From positions 9,194,477 through 9,258,476 of the forward strand of contig NC_092035.1 of the NCBI RefSeq assembly GCF_042242105.1: 64,000 nt of DNA, given 5' to 3'. Under the pieces are notes generated by a model. It searched no databases. It saw only the letters and a program-made list of their open reading frames with translations, and had not been told where the DNA came from. Shown piece by piece: positions 32,816 through 45,170 of the stretch; position 1 is the stretch's first letter, and every line of letters starts with the position of its first letter. The stretch comes from Pempheris klunzingeri. Its lineage: Eukaryota > Chordata > Actinopteri > Acropomatiformes > Pempheridae. Position numbers and translations under genes: made by a program.

Positions 32816-33893
32816 ATATAAAATACCTAAAGCTATCTCAAAAGTACAGTGACTGCTTTGCTAGATACCACTAAGGGTAAAGGAAGAAGTTTTCACTTGT
32901 AGCCCAAATGGTCTTAGATGAAATCCAAAGTTAAACACACCAATAGTACACACACAGCTGAAATAATATGAGAAGCACCATCCTGTGCATTTATTTTATT
33001 ATGTCAACATTGTTACATTCGTATATTTGTTTGCTCTAGGTACATGATGTTCACTTGGTGATGTCACAGACTGAGAGACAGCCAAACGGACCAATAGCAG
33101 CATAGGCACGCACACATACACACACACACGTTTTGCCTCGTTCACACTGTCCTTAACACACACCGACTATTTGCAGAATATCTCTGCTCTAAAAGTAGTT
33201 AGGGAGTCAGCCTGGAGTCCAGCTCACTCAGCTTGGTTTGGGTCAAATTAGAGAAAACACTCCATCGGGGCTAAGAAAGTATATTTTTCAGCATTTTAAA
33301 GAGCGGCTTTGATCCATTTCAGCCTCTTTCACAAGCTCTCTGGTTCTCCTGGAGAGCCACTTACAGAAACAAAACACAGCCACTTAACTGTGAACACCCC
33401 CTCTGTTTCTATCAATCTCCCATCATATAACCATGGATACAGTAAGGCATCAGTAACACACTTCACACTGTTGTGCCACATGGCTGGATATGCAAACCCC
33501 ACCTGAATCTACAGTGTGTAACGCACACCTAAGAATAGCTCTTGAAATTAAGCAGCAGATAAAGATTTACATCAACCTCCTGGCATTAGATATTGTCAGA
33601 AAACACACCATATGCTCAGTGTCAGCATCACATTGTGCATTGTGCAAGTTTTTTGTTTAACTTGATTCCTGGGAAAGAAATGCATGATGATTGCAGTAAC
33701 TGAATTACATAAATAAAATAAGTACAATTGCTCAAAAAAGTTTACACATAAGCATGTTTAAAGGAAAAAAACAGATTCTAAATGTCAAAGCAAAAGTCAA
33801 ACATAATACAATAAAGCTACTAAAATATAGTAGTTTATGATTTGGAATAAATATTTTTTTTCTGTCATGTTTTGAGAAAGTAATCTTAAAAAC

Positions 33894-34086
33894 TTAAAAG
33901 AATAGTTCAACATTCACTTCAACAACCGGGCTTAGCTGTTTCTCCCAGCTTGCAGCCTTTGTGCTAAGCTAAGCTAGCTGTTTCCTTGCTTTAGCTTCAT
34001 ATTTAGCGTACAGACATGAGAGTGGTATCGATCTTCTCATCTAACCCGGCATGCGTAGTTCCTGAAATGTCAAACTATTCCTTTAA
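33894..34086. mobile_element. Internally deleted TTAA-flanked fold-back element, 193 bp
   Basis: Ends are TTAAAAGAATAGTTCAACAT and ATGTCAAACTATTCCTTTAA, again with TTAA at both edges. Inside is right-arm sequence only: gctgtttctcccagcttg, tttgtgctaagctaagctag, cttcatatttagcgtacaga and catgagagtggtatcgatc. The loop and most of the left arm seen in the 494 bp copy are missing. Confidence 0.65.
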
Positions 34087-34780
34087 GCTGATCAGGTTAC
34101 ATCACAGAGCTCGAGTAGATTTAAACAGAGGCCTTCTTTAACATACTACAGAGTTAAGCAGAACGTTAAGTAATATCTAGGAGATGAGCTTTTAAAAGCA
34201 TACTGGCGTTCAAACCCCTGAGAACACAGACGTCATGAGACAAGTCCAAAATTTAGACAAAGAATTGAACTTATACATAAACCAATCATCAATAATCTAG
34301 TTCTGCCAAACACTACTGTACAGTAATTAAGATCTAACATAGCTCAGAGGTACTTGATATATTATTGGCTATATGATTCAATAGATTATTAAACCTGTGT
34401 TTCCACTGAACACAAAACTGAGTTCACATAACACACCCATGTCTCAATTGTTTTTGTTCCAAAAATATACCTTATTTGTACACATACAGCACAGAAATAC
34501 ACATAACCTTTCATACACACACTTAGAAATATACAAGTAACCATTACAAATATAATTAAACAGGATAAGGTGGTGGTTTCAAGTTTCAAGGTTCTACATC
34601 TCCTCCTACAGCGGATCTGGAGTGATAAAGTGCTTCAAGTGTTTCAGTTTCTGGTTTTGGTTACAGTTTTATAACCTATGTAATTCTACCCATGTAGTCG
34701 CTGACAGAGCAAGGGTTTATGGGAGTCTTGGACCTTCAGTAGTCTGTGAATTTGCACCATAAGTTTGGTTTGTGTGTCAG

Positions 34781-37700
34781 TTAAAAGTTATCCAGTTCCA
34801 CATCACTCTCCTTGGGTTTGCGGCGTTTGACTCTGGCCGGTGAGCGACTCCTCCTCTGGCCCGTACCTCCACCCGTGGACACTTCAACTGCCATTTTGGG
34901 CACCGCTATGGAGTTCACAACATTCTGGGGTGAATCTGTGGTAACGTCCTCCAACGAGCCGGGCTGGGACTCCACAGAGGTCCTGGTTATCTGATGGAGG
35001 AGCGCACCATCGTCCCTTTTGTTCCTGTTCACCTCTCCCTCCTCCTCTTCCTCCTCCTCCTCCTCCACCTCAGGCTTGAACTCTTCAACAGCATCTTCTG
35101 AAACCTCCTCTTCGCCTCCATCTCCTCCGCCCTCTTTCTCCCCTTTGTCTCCTGTGGCTCCAGACCCCTCACGTCCTGATTCGTCCGCACTAGTGTCACT
35201 TGGGCGTTTGTTGTCGGTGTCTGAGTCTTCGGCGTCGGCCTCCTCTCCCTCGGTCATAACCTCCTGGCCCTGGGTTAAACAAGATAACAGTAAATTATCT
35301 CTGAACCACTGTAATGATTCAGAATGGCTAAATTAGGCTCTCCTAGGGCAGCTTAGTGTCAGTAATTACAGCTACATGCTACATACCAGGAGCAAATCAA
35401 TGTTTGCAATTAAAAATCAGTCTCACTTTATTGGTGCAGGAAGGCTGAAGTAATTTCTGTTTGATGAGAACTCATTTGTTTAAAGCATGAGAACTCATTA
35501 AACAGAAGATTTTGTGAGACTGACAATATCAGCAGACGTCCATCAGTGGAAGCAATGTGTTGCTGCCAAACGAACCAGATTTGTTCTGTCTGTCTAATTG
35601 GATAGCAAGATTATCTTTTCCCACAGGCTTAGAATTAGTGGTAAGGCTGCAGTAGGTCAGATTCCTCCTTTAAGGTACAGTACAGACTTTAACCTCATGT
35701 TAACAGTCATGTTCAGGCACTCAGGGGTGTTTATAAATAGGTGGTGCTCAAATAGGTGTTCATAACTAGTCTCTTATGTGATCCACCCTACTTTCTTAAA
35801 ACATGTTCCTTAATAGGCTAAACTACAAAATAAAGTTAGAATAAAACTAAATTATCTGTTCCATAATCATGTAAAATGGTTCATATTTTGACTGGTGTTT
35901 GGTTCAGTTTTAGCTATTTCTCTTATCACAGTCTTTTCTTGTCTCAGGATAATTACTTTTGCATTTGGTGCATCCTACCTGTCGTGAGGCTCCTTCCTCC
36001 TCTGACGCCTTTCCTTCCTGTTCTTCACTCTCTCCTTCCTTTTCGTCTTCGCGTGACTTCTCCTCCCCGGTGCCGTCGTCCCCGTCGTCTTCATCCTCCG
36101 CTTCCGCCGAAGCACTGACGTTTCCCTCCACAAACTCCTCCACCGCCGTGGATTCTTCATTTGCCGTATTTTTGGCCACATTGTCGTCCTCCGTTTCCCC
36201 AGATGCCTCTTCTCCTTCACCGCTCTCCCTGCCTGTCGTTTCCTCTTCCTCTTCCTCCTCCTCCTCCTCCTCCTCCTCCTCACGCTCACCATTGTCAGTG
36301 GTCTCCCCTTCACCTGCTGTTGCCTCTTTTACTGTCTCCCTGTCACTCTCCTCCTCCCCAGTCCCCGTCTCTCCCTCCCCCGTCACCCCTTCGTTCTCCC
36401 CCTCTTCCTTTCCTGCTCTCTCTTCATCATCTGCTGTCTCATCCTCACCTGTATTGTCACTAGTTTCTTCAGCATCCTCTCCCTCTGCTGTTTCCCCCTC
36501 TCCCTCGTCTCCCTCCTCTGCTTTGTCACTCTCCTGATTTCTGGCAGACTGGCACTGGCATACTGTGTGCTCCTCTTCCTCCTCTTCTCCATTTTCTGAT
36601 GTCTCCTCTTCCCCAGCTTCCTCACCACCTGTTTCTCCCTCTTGCTCTTCATCGCCCACAATATCTTCCTCATCTTCCTCTGGTATTGTCTCCTCTAAAA
36701 CAACAATAGCTTTGATATCATCTTTAGTTTCATTCTCTTCCTCTTCCTCCTGCACTACCTCTAAATTCCTTCCCTCCTCGTCTGCCACCTCACAATCATC
36801 TCCCCCCTCCTGAGGTTGTGGCACTACTGCAGGCGACGGGCTTTTCTTCAGCTGCAGTATCTTAAGGAGGTCAAATTCCATCATCACTGGTGCCCCCGCT
36901 GCCACAGGATTCGTTTTGAGAGGCCGGGCAGCCATTTTCTTGCGGACACAAGCATCACAGGGACAGTACTCGTCCTCGCTTCGCTGGTCGCTGAAGTCAC
37001 CTGTCATCTCTCCATCGCTGAGGGAGTCTGTAGTTTTCACCGACTTGTTCTTCATGACCTGAAAAATAAATCAAATATTATCTGTCTGTCTTTGAAGCAG
37101 CCATTAGATGTAAAGAGGATCTGTGGTGGAATTACCTTCAATATTCGCCGCCTCTTCTCTGTCATGGTGGACTCCCTAGAGAGGTTCCCTCCGTTCGGCG
37201 GCCGGGGTGACCTCCCCCCTCTGCCGGCGCGACCCTGAATCTTCCTCATCTCGCGTTCGATGCTGCTCTGGATGCGTCGGCTTACTTCATCCCTCAGCTC
37301 GCAGATCATGGTGTCAAGAATGAGGCTGTCATCCAGGTCCCAGCGAACTTTGAACTCCGCCATGGCATTAATGTAGTGGTTCATGAACTGTTTCTCCAGC
37401 TTCTTAAGAAGGTGCAGGACCCACACCGGATCAGGGTCTTGGGATAGTTTTTTTGTCAAGGGTGCTTGCAGGACAGTTGGGGGGGTGCCTGAGCTGGAGC
37501 CCTCCAGTATGTCTCGTTCATTATCTGTGGGGGATTTGGAGCTGTCGTTACCAGAACTCTTGTCTGATGATGAGGGATTCTCAGTGGTTTTTGGGCTGTC
37601 AAGACTTGGAGGGACGGTACTTTGTTCTTCACTTGGTGCTGGTTCCTCTGTCATGTCAGTCTTAGCATGCTCTGAGGATGTCTCCTCTGGTTCTGCTCCA

Positions 37701-40700
37701 ATTTCCTTGTGTTCTGCCTCTGCATTTCCTTCCTCCTCCTCCTCTACAACCTTCTCTGCTCCCTCATCCTCATGGAAAGATTCTCCCTCTTTTGTTTTAT
37801 TTTCCTTTGTTTCATCCACAACTTGATTTCCATTTTCCTTCCCAGATCCGCCGGAACCACTGCTCATATCCACCCCAGATGAGGACCTCGGCGGAGTCAC
37901 CTGCTCTGTACCAACTTCCTTGACCTCCTTGCCGTCAATGTTTCTGGGTTCAGTAAGCCAGAGGGACTGAAGAATGCCCATAATGTCCTCATACTGCTGC
38001 TTGCGGTCCTTCTTTTGGTCACAACCAGGGCTCACTGCAGGCTCAATGAGCTGAAGCTGGGCCAAACAGTCCAAGAGCCCCCTGGCTGATGTGCTCAGTC
38101 TACGACCATAAACTGGAGACACCTAGAGAAGATGGCAGATATTATAAATACATTACATACATAAATTGGGCTCACATTTATGTAATTAATTCTATATCCT
38201 TGTTAATTTGGCATTCTTGTATAGCACTGATTTCTGCTGGTATGGTTGCAAGCTACAACATTATATTAATCTTTCAAAAAGCTACAAAAAATCCTGTTTC
38301 TCTAAAATAAGCTTTTTGGAATGAAATTTCTGGATAGTTTTACCTCTTTGGGCTTCTAAAATTATTCAGATACAATCGAGAAAAACAGGTTTGGCTATCT
38401 CAAACGTGAAGATTTAAGAGATTAAATATTTTAGGGTTTTGGACAAAAATACATTTTATAGACGAACCAATTAATTGAATAAATATTAATTCCACACTTT
38501 TTGGAATTATTCCATAAAATGATCTGCTGCTTAATTTCAAGAGCTTTAAAAGGATCGGTTTTGATACTCAATCACATTGACAAAAATGTATTTACATAAA
38601 GTCACTGGCTTACCTCAGGCATGCTCTGACATCGACCCAGAGAAGAGCTCAGAAGAACTTTCATCACTGCAGCTGAAGGATGCCACTTTCTAGGCTGGGG
38701 CTCAGTGCTCAAAAACAGAGTTTTGGGGCGAGAAGAAGTCTCCACTGCATTTCCTGGAGCTGGATCTGAACTCTTCTGCTCATCTGCTGCATCACATTCA
38801 GCTTCATCCTCTTTCTCTTCTTCATCTTCAGCCTCAACCCTCTCCTCCTCGTCCACTTTCTCATTTTCAGGACTCTCCTCGTTTGACACATCTTCAAGTT
38901 TCTCCTCCACCACCACCTGCTCCCCCTCCTCCTCATTCAGCTCATCACCAAGTGCGAGCATGCTGCTGTTGGTAGGAATGCTCCGCAGCCAGTCACTAAC
39001 CACCTCATTGGGGGAAACATTGGGCAGACAGGCCGGTGTCAGCTCCAGCACCTGCTCCAGACCCGCCTGGTTCTTGCTTCTGTGACATCGCCCACTTTTC
39101 TCATTCCTGTGCTTGTCACTGGTTTTGCTGGCCTTCGACTGTTGGCTGTGTGGACGTGCTGCAGCCATAGTTTCCTTCAGCAAGTCAGCAGCGGACAGAG
39201 AGTGAGCCAGAATGTTCTCATTACATGTCTCCACTTTGCTGCTTGGCCTGGAGCTGTGTAGGGGACAGGGATTGGAGGATTTGATAGGTGTTTCTTTCTT
39301 TTGAGTGTTAGATGTTTTGACATGGTCACTGTTGGTTCCTTCATTGGATTTGACCTTGTGACTACTGACTGGATCCTCTCCTTTACTCTCCTTTGAGGCT
39401 TTCATTTTTAGCCCTGAATGAGCTGAAGCTGCAGACTCAGGCCTGAGGCAACAGGGACTCTTAGAGTGGACACTGGCAGCCTTGTTGTCATTATTTGCTG
39501 AATCTCCAGCAGTTGTGTTTGCTACATTGGCATTTTTAATGCTGGCACTTGCAGGGGATTTGCTGCGAACTTTAGCACTTGCCGATGACATTGCAGATGA
39601 GGTCCTCTTGCCGGGGGCGTCCAGATTGCTAGCTTTTGTTGTTGAAGCAGACTTCACACTTCCTTTTTCAGGGTCATTTTCTGCTTTGGTTGGACTGGCA
39701 CTGTCATCTTGCTCTTGAGGCTTACTGTCAAGCATTTGAGCAGCTGCTTTGACACTACAGTGACAAGAAGACTTGTGAGACTTGCTGCTTTTGTTTGAAA
39801 CTTTGCTGGCTGGTCTTTCTGTTTTTAGTTCTTCACTTTCTTCATCTTTATCCTCACTTCCTTCTGTGGTTTCAATAGTAGGGATTTCTACTGCTGGAGG
39901 ATTATATGGCAAAGTGCTTTTATTACCATTACTGTTGGACTTTTGAGACATGATGGACCCTGTTTCCTCCACATCTTCCTTCAAGGTAGACTGCTCTGTG
40001 ATTTTGTGAACCTCTGGAGTTGCTGTCTTAATTCGGCCCTTACTTTCAATGTTTATGTGGAAAGAAACACTGGACTTGCCGCTGTCTGATTCAGCTGCTT
40101 CTTGGTCTTCAGGCAACCCAAGAGAGACAGATCCTGATGAGTTTCGACTCAGTGGTTGCTCGCTGCCTCCTGATTCTCTCCTTGGTCTTTTGGTTGAGGA
40201 CGAAAGGACACTGGCGGCACGCTCAGAAGCCTCCTCACTTTTGCAGCCCTCTTTCTCTGTTTCTTTCTTTGCCTTCGCAGCTGGTGAGGCTGCTCCACAG
40301 CAACATTTTGATCTGCCAGATTTAGCTGAGGTTGTAGAGTGAACTGACAAGGCACTAGGCCCTCTTGTCTCTGCAACACCGGGGCAAGGCAACAACTGTT
40401 GCACAGGATTGCTGGGGGATGCAACTGCAGCTTTGTGTGAGGGGCTCCTTGGGGAATGTGTCCTCCTGGGTGAGAGAGTTTGGCCATGAGAATGTTCCAA
40501 AGATTTACTTACTGGTGCATTATCTTCCACAATCTTTTCACCTGCATCTGCTGTTTCAATTACAGTTATATCAGCAGCTTTGTTGTGATTGGACTTGTGC
40601 GATAAAGCAGCTGAAACATTAGATCTCCCTGATCTAGCCGATGCTGTGCTTGGTGCTCTTTCTGTAGCTTCATTTCCTTCCTCATCAACCCCTTTTGGTG

Positions 40701-43700
40701 TTTTAATAGTGGCAACTTTTGGACTTGGTGACACGGATTTGACATCCTTGCTAGAATTTGACTTGTGAGAAGTACGGCACCTCACAGAAGATTTGGACTT
40801 TTTTGACATGGCACTATCCACTCGCTCTTGATTTTCATTTTGCTTCTCTTCTCCATTTGTCTCATTAGAAGGATCAGTAGCTTCATTCAAATTTGGAGAT
40901 ACTGCGGTGCAGTTTGACTTCTGGGATTTGGAGGACTTGGCAGAGGCGTGTGATTTTCCTGACATGGCACTAGGGGTTCTGTGCTCTATGCTGTCCACCT
41001 CTGTTTTTGCTGGATCTTTGGCTGGTAAAGTCTGCTTTGAATCTGTGTGGCGAGACTTTGCAGAGGAAGCTGATCTACCAGATAAAGCACTGGCAGCTCG
41101 GCCTTCAGCTTTTTCACTGTCTCCTGTATCGTCTCCTTTTTCAGAACTTGCTGTTGTGTTCTCATTACAGTTGGATTCATGAGATTTAGAGGACTTTGCA
41201 CTGGCTGCCCTCTCTTCATTTTCCGATTTAGCAGACAATCCACTTTTAGGCCTCTGTTGTGTTTCCTCATCTACCATCTCATCTTCTTTTTCCTCAGCTA
41301 CTCTTATGCTTGGAGATGCCACAATTTCATTGTCATCACAGTTAGACTTGCATGTCTTTGAAGACTTAACAGACATGTTAGATTTAACTGATCTGTCTGA
41401 CATTTGACTCGCTGCTCTTTCTTTATCTCCTCCAGTTTCTGACCTAGGAGAAACTGACCTTTCCGAAGCTTTGGTGGACTTGTGGGATTTATTGGACTTG
41501 ACAGACAGATTGGACTTGGCTGACAGATTGGACTTGGCTGACATGGCACTCACTGCTCTCTCCTCCACCTCTGGTTCCTCCTCTTCTTGTGCTGTTGCTT
41601 CAGTAACAACTGTGTCAGCTGCTTTAGCATCTGGAGATCTTGCACAATGACTGCAAGTAGATCTGTGAGACGTGACAGACTTTTTTGAAAGATATGATTT
41701 AGCTGATTTAGCAGACAGGACACTATCAGATCTTTCTTCTTTGCCAGGCTTGTCCAAAGCATTAGACTTAACAGAAAGGGCACTGGGCGTTTTTTCACTT
41801 TCACTGTCCTCCTCCTCCACAGCTGTGTTGTCAATTGGAGAGGCACCAGATTTGGCTGACAGTGCTCTCTCTACAGTGTTCTCTCCCTCTGCATCCTCTC
41901 TTGTTATGATATCAGGAACCTCAGCTGTACGGCTGCAGTTGGACTTATGAGACTTGCTGGACTTGGCAGACAGTTTTGACTGAGCTGACATGGTGCTGGG
42001 GCTTCTCTCATCCTCTTTTTCTATCATAACACCAGTGCTGCCATTACAGCCAGACTTGTGTGATCTATTTGACCTGTGACTTGTGGCTGAGGTGGCACTA
42101 GGAGCCCTTTCATCCTCCTTTTCTGCTGCATCACGATTAGATGTTCTGGACATTACACTAGACACTCTGTCCTCTAGGACATTTGATACTGTAGAGCAGC
42201 ACCCACGGTTAGTGAGGTTGGTCTTGTTGGATTGCGTTGACACAGCTGAAACATCTGAGCCATCATCATCGCTGCCATTACTGGCATTCTCTTGATTAGA
42301 GAGAGGTGTGTTGACCCCATGCTTGCAGCCGCCACAATTAGTGCATACACTGGATGTTTCTAATTGTCCCGTGTGGCCTGACAAGCCACTAACTACCCTA
42401 TTTATCTCTTCATCCTCATCATCTGCAGCTCCCTCTTCCTCTGAATTTGGGATTTTGGCTTTGCTGGACCTGCAAGAGGCTCTGCTCGGCTTAGAGCTGG
42501 GAGCTCGATCCACCTCCCCTGCTTCAGCTGTTGAATGTGGGCTGGCTGCTCCACAGTGACAGGATGAGGCTGCAGATAACGCCCTGCTTGCTCTCTCTTC
42601 CCTGTCCTCATCCCTGTTGTGTTTGCTAGAGAGAACGGAACCAACAGAGACATTGCTTGTTGCTTTGTCATTCAGGTGAGTCTGGGAGGTCGGGGATGGA
42701 GATGTTTCATTTCTGTGACAGCATTGTGAGGCGCTAGGTGGCAGGTCGTCATCCGGGTCCTCTTTCAGTGATTGCAGGATATGTGAGGAGCTGCTGACTG
42801 CTGACAGTGGACGTTCCCCCTCTTCCTCCATGATTATCTCATCCTCCACTGACTTCCGGCTAAGCGGTCGTAGGTTAGTTTCCATAGCAACTACGTCACT
42901 GCGGCTGCAGCATCGGCTCACCTTGCACACCTCTACATGAGTGTCTCCATCCTGCTCCACCTCTACTCTGCGCTCAACCTCCTCTGTCACACACATCTCC
43001 TCCTGGACCAGTCGGCTCTGCTCTAAACCTGAGCCGCCTCCGCACTTTGAGAGTCGAGCTCGACAGCGCACCACCCTCCTGGAATTACATGATGAGGAAG
43101 AGCTAGAAGAGTGTGTATGTCTCATGTGGGTGTGGCTGGATGTATGTGGGGGAGGGACAGGAGGCATTCTGTGGCTGTGTGCTGGGTTTTTCCATAAGTC
43201 GTACTGTTGTTCCTGCTTTTGGTAGCAGCAGGGGCAGTGGTTCCCCTCCGACGCATGCTGCAGAGATTGGTTGGAATAATCCACACCCTCTGGGTCGAAG
43301 GACATAGAATCAGGATCAGAGCAGCTCTCTGATTGGCCCTGCTGAAGGTAATGGGGCTGGGTCTGGCTCAGGGGGCAACATTCATTTGTCAGAGATGGGG
43401 ATTTTTTAATTTGTGTGGACCAGTGGAGGGTCTCATCATTGTGTAGGCGAAAACGCACCCTCATCTCTACTGACAGGCTGCCATCCTTATTGACCAGGAC
43501 ACGCTTTTCAATGTCCTCATTCATAATTGCTGGTCTGGCCTGGGAGTAGGAGCTGACACCATTGCTGCATGACTTCTCTGAAGACAAGGAGAAACGGGCA
43601 GAGCGGTTTGAGGAGTCTGAACGAGGGTGGATGATGCTTTTTTTGGTTTCCAGACCAAAGTTGACTGAAATGAGAAAGAGAAAGAAAAGCAAGTGTTAAT

Positions 43701-45151
43701 GTAACCTGTATTTCACTTTCTCTTACTCCTTTAAATACCTTAGGTCTCATGTTGAAAAATGCATCCAATGTAAATGCCTATGCCTATTTACATTTTCTCA
43801 AGTCCAAACAACTTACCATTTTTCTTGCTTTCATGTCCTTCACTGTACTCGCTGGCTCTGGACTGAGCTCCATGAGGTGGGGATCTTGTAGCAGGAGATC
43901 GGGCCCCATTTCCAGGAGTCCTGGGGCCAAGACCAGGAGACTTGCTGCCCAGACCAGGCAGTTTTTCCTCTGAGCTCTTCCTGATAAAGTTTACCAGCAT
44001 TGGGCTGAAGGCTTCCCGGCCGACACATACCAACACACCAGGACAAGTCATCAGGCTTTGCACGCTGTCAATCTGGAAAAAGATTTACACTGTGTCAGGA
44101 GTTTCCACTATACAGGGTGTCAGCAGCAATACAAAATGCTTTAAGTCATGATCATAACCAAAATCAAACCACTTCTTACCCTGCGTCCCTCTGCAGTGTA
44201 GAGCTTGCGAACATGAAACTGCATCACCTCGGACACCTCATCAAGAAAGGCTTTGAGGCTCCTGGTTGACCTCCTGCTTAGCACCACACTCCTCCTCATC
44301 CCCGGCTCGCTGTTCTTCACCAGCAGGATCCGTCGCTGCCTGTAAGGCAAATGGCCTGGCGGAGTTGCGGAGGAGGTTTCGGGCTGCTGGGGCCTCCGGC
44401 TGTATTGGTGCCAGATGTTTGGACGTTTGCTGGCCAGCTCCATGTTGATTGGTTTAGCCTGGCGACGGTCAGAGCAGAGATAGCAGCCGCCGTCCTGGAG
44501 CTGCTCCAGTTGTTTGATGGCGTGGGTGCCACGGGGGGTGGTCACAGTCCGCACGCCAAATGGCAGGGGCACCTTTATGTGGACACACAAATACACACAT
44601 ACAGTGCATACAGGATATATATATATACATATATATATATATGTATCTGTCTGTCAGTCTATTGCCCGTGTGTCTCCAGATCAAATTTCATGATTGATAA
44701 CAACATTTCTTAAATTGTAAGCTGAGTAGGACCACAATTCTAACTTCTGAATTTTTGTCACAAAGGAATAACAGGGTTCTCTTTCAGCAGGTAGAAATTT
44801 AAGGAAGTGGGGCTATTGCTCTAACCAAGTTGAAAAGATTAAAGTGCACTACAGGTGCATCTACACAGTCAGCTTCAAAAGGAGTCTCTTCTTCCCAGCT
44901 CTGCGACCTGCCACACTAACCTTTTGGGAAAGGTCGTCCAGCAGGGTGTCAAAGCATTTGAAGCTGCGCTTGTGGACAGCCATCCTGATGCCCCCAAACT
45001 GGCTGTCGCCGCTTTTGTAGAAGGTGATCCGCTTGGCCGGGCTGGCTGTGGTCACATGGGCGTGGCGGGGGGTTTGGGGTGGCAGGGGCAGGGGCGAGGC
45101 ATGTTTAGATGGGGGCCGGGGGTCCCACATCCCTGCCTGGACCGAATGCAT
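34781..45151 (-). CDS. rp1l1: Retinitis pigmentosa 1-like 1 (doublecortin-domain protein), seven coding exons
   Basis: Exons: 45151-44921, 44572-44180, 44072-43817, 43664-38614, 38122-37136, 37058-35979, 35269-34781. Phases close; about 2828 residues. RP1 and RP1L1 are photoreceptor proteins of the outer-segment axoneme that bind microtubules through tandem doublecortin domains. DCX1 is at about residues 40-115 ([35 protein letters not shown]). DCX2 is at about 155-235 ([41 protein letters not shown]). The 5.05 kb exon opens with [17 protein letters not shown], shared with RP1, then has a long Ser/Lys-rich repeat (about 650-1580) and a [13 protein letters not shown] motif near 1851. The last exons are Glu-rich. 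The call RP1L1 over RP1 rests on neighbours xkr6, c8orf74 and tdh. The first coding exon has an acceptor at 45170, so a non-coding 5' exon lies upstream; I could not place it. Confidence 0.9.
36230..36290 (-). repeat. rp1l1: Glu-coding trinucleotide run in rp1l1
   Basis: Plus strand reads a run of ctcctcctc, coding about fourteen consecutive Glu in the Glu-rich exon. A shorter run of the same kind lies at about 35038-35070. Such runs can vary in length between alleles. Confidence 0.85.
39720..42610 (-). repeat. rp1l1: Degenerate Ser/Lys protein repeat array within rp1l1
   Basis: About fifteen imperfect units of 30-60 residues. Each has an acidic lead, then ER(A/S)(P/A)SA(L/M)S, then SAKS-type steps, and often ends with a SHKSNC-like phrase. 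Examples are [46 protein letters not shown] and [11 protein letters not shown]. The units differ in DNA as well as protein, so the array is old rather than a recent tandem expansion. Confidence 0.8.
44614..44643. repeat. (TA)n microsatellite in an rp1l1 intron
   Basis: Alternating TA with a few C interruptions, in the intron between coding exons 1 and 2, just upstream of the exon 2 acceptor at 44572. Confidence 0.8.
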
Positions 45152-45170
45152 GCTGCGGTTTCACACACAC

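Larger units (their letters stand above)
31615..34780. other. Tail-to-tail region between gckr and rp1l1 (both 3' UTRs)
   Basis: No gene seen. An ATTAAA near 31817 is a possible gckr poly(A) signal. No clear AATAAA on the minus strand within 700 bases of the rp1l1 stop. Two fold-back copies lie here (32660-32815 and 33894-34086). The borders of the UTRs cannot be placed from sequence. Confidence 0.45.

Noticed and set aside
35959-37238. Long Ser/Pro-rich ORFs on the plus strand (up to 192 codons) opposite rp1l1
   Set aside because: They mirror the Glu-coding GAG/GAA codons of rp1l1 on the other strand. No splice context or family resemblance.
38705-43307. Many plus-strand and second-frame ORFs across the large rp1l1 exon
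   Set aside because: Repetitive coding sequence leaves other frames open by chance. Only the minus-strand frame joins the doublecortin exons in phase.
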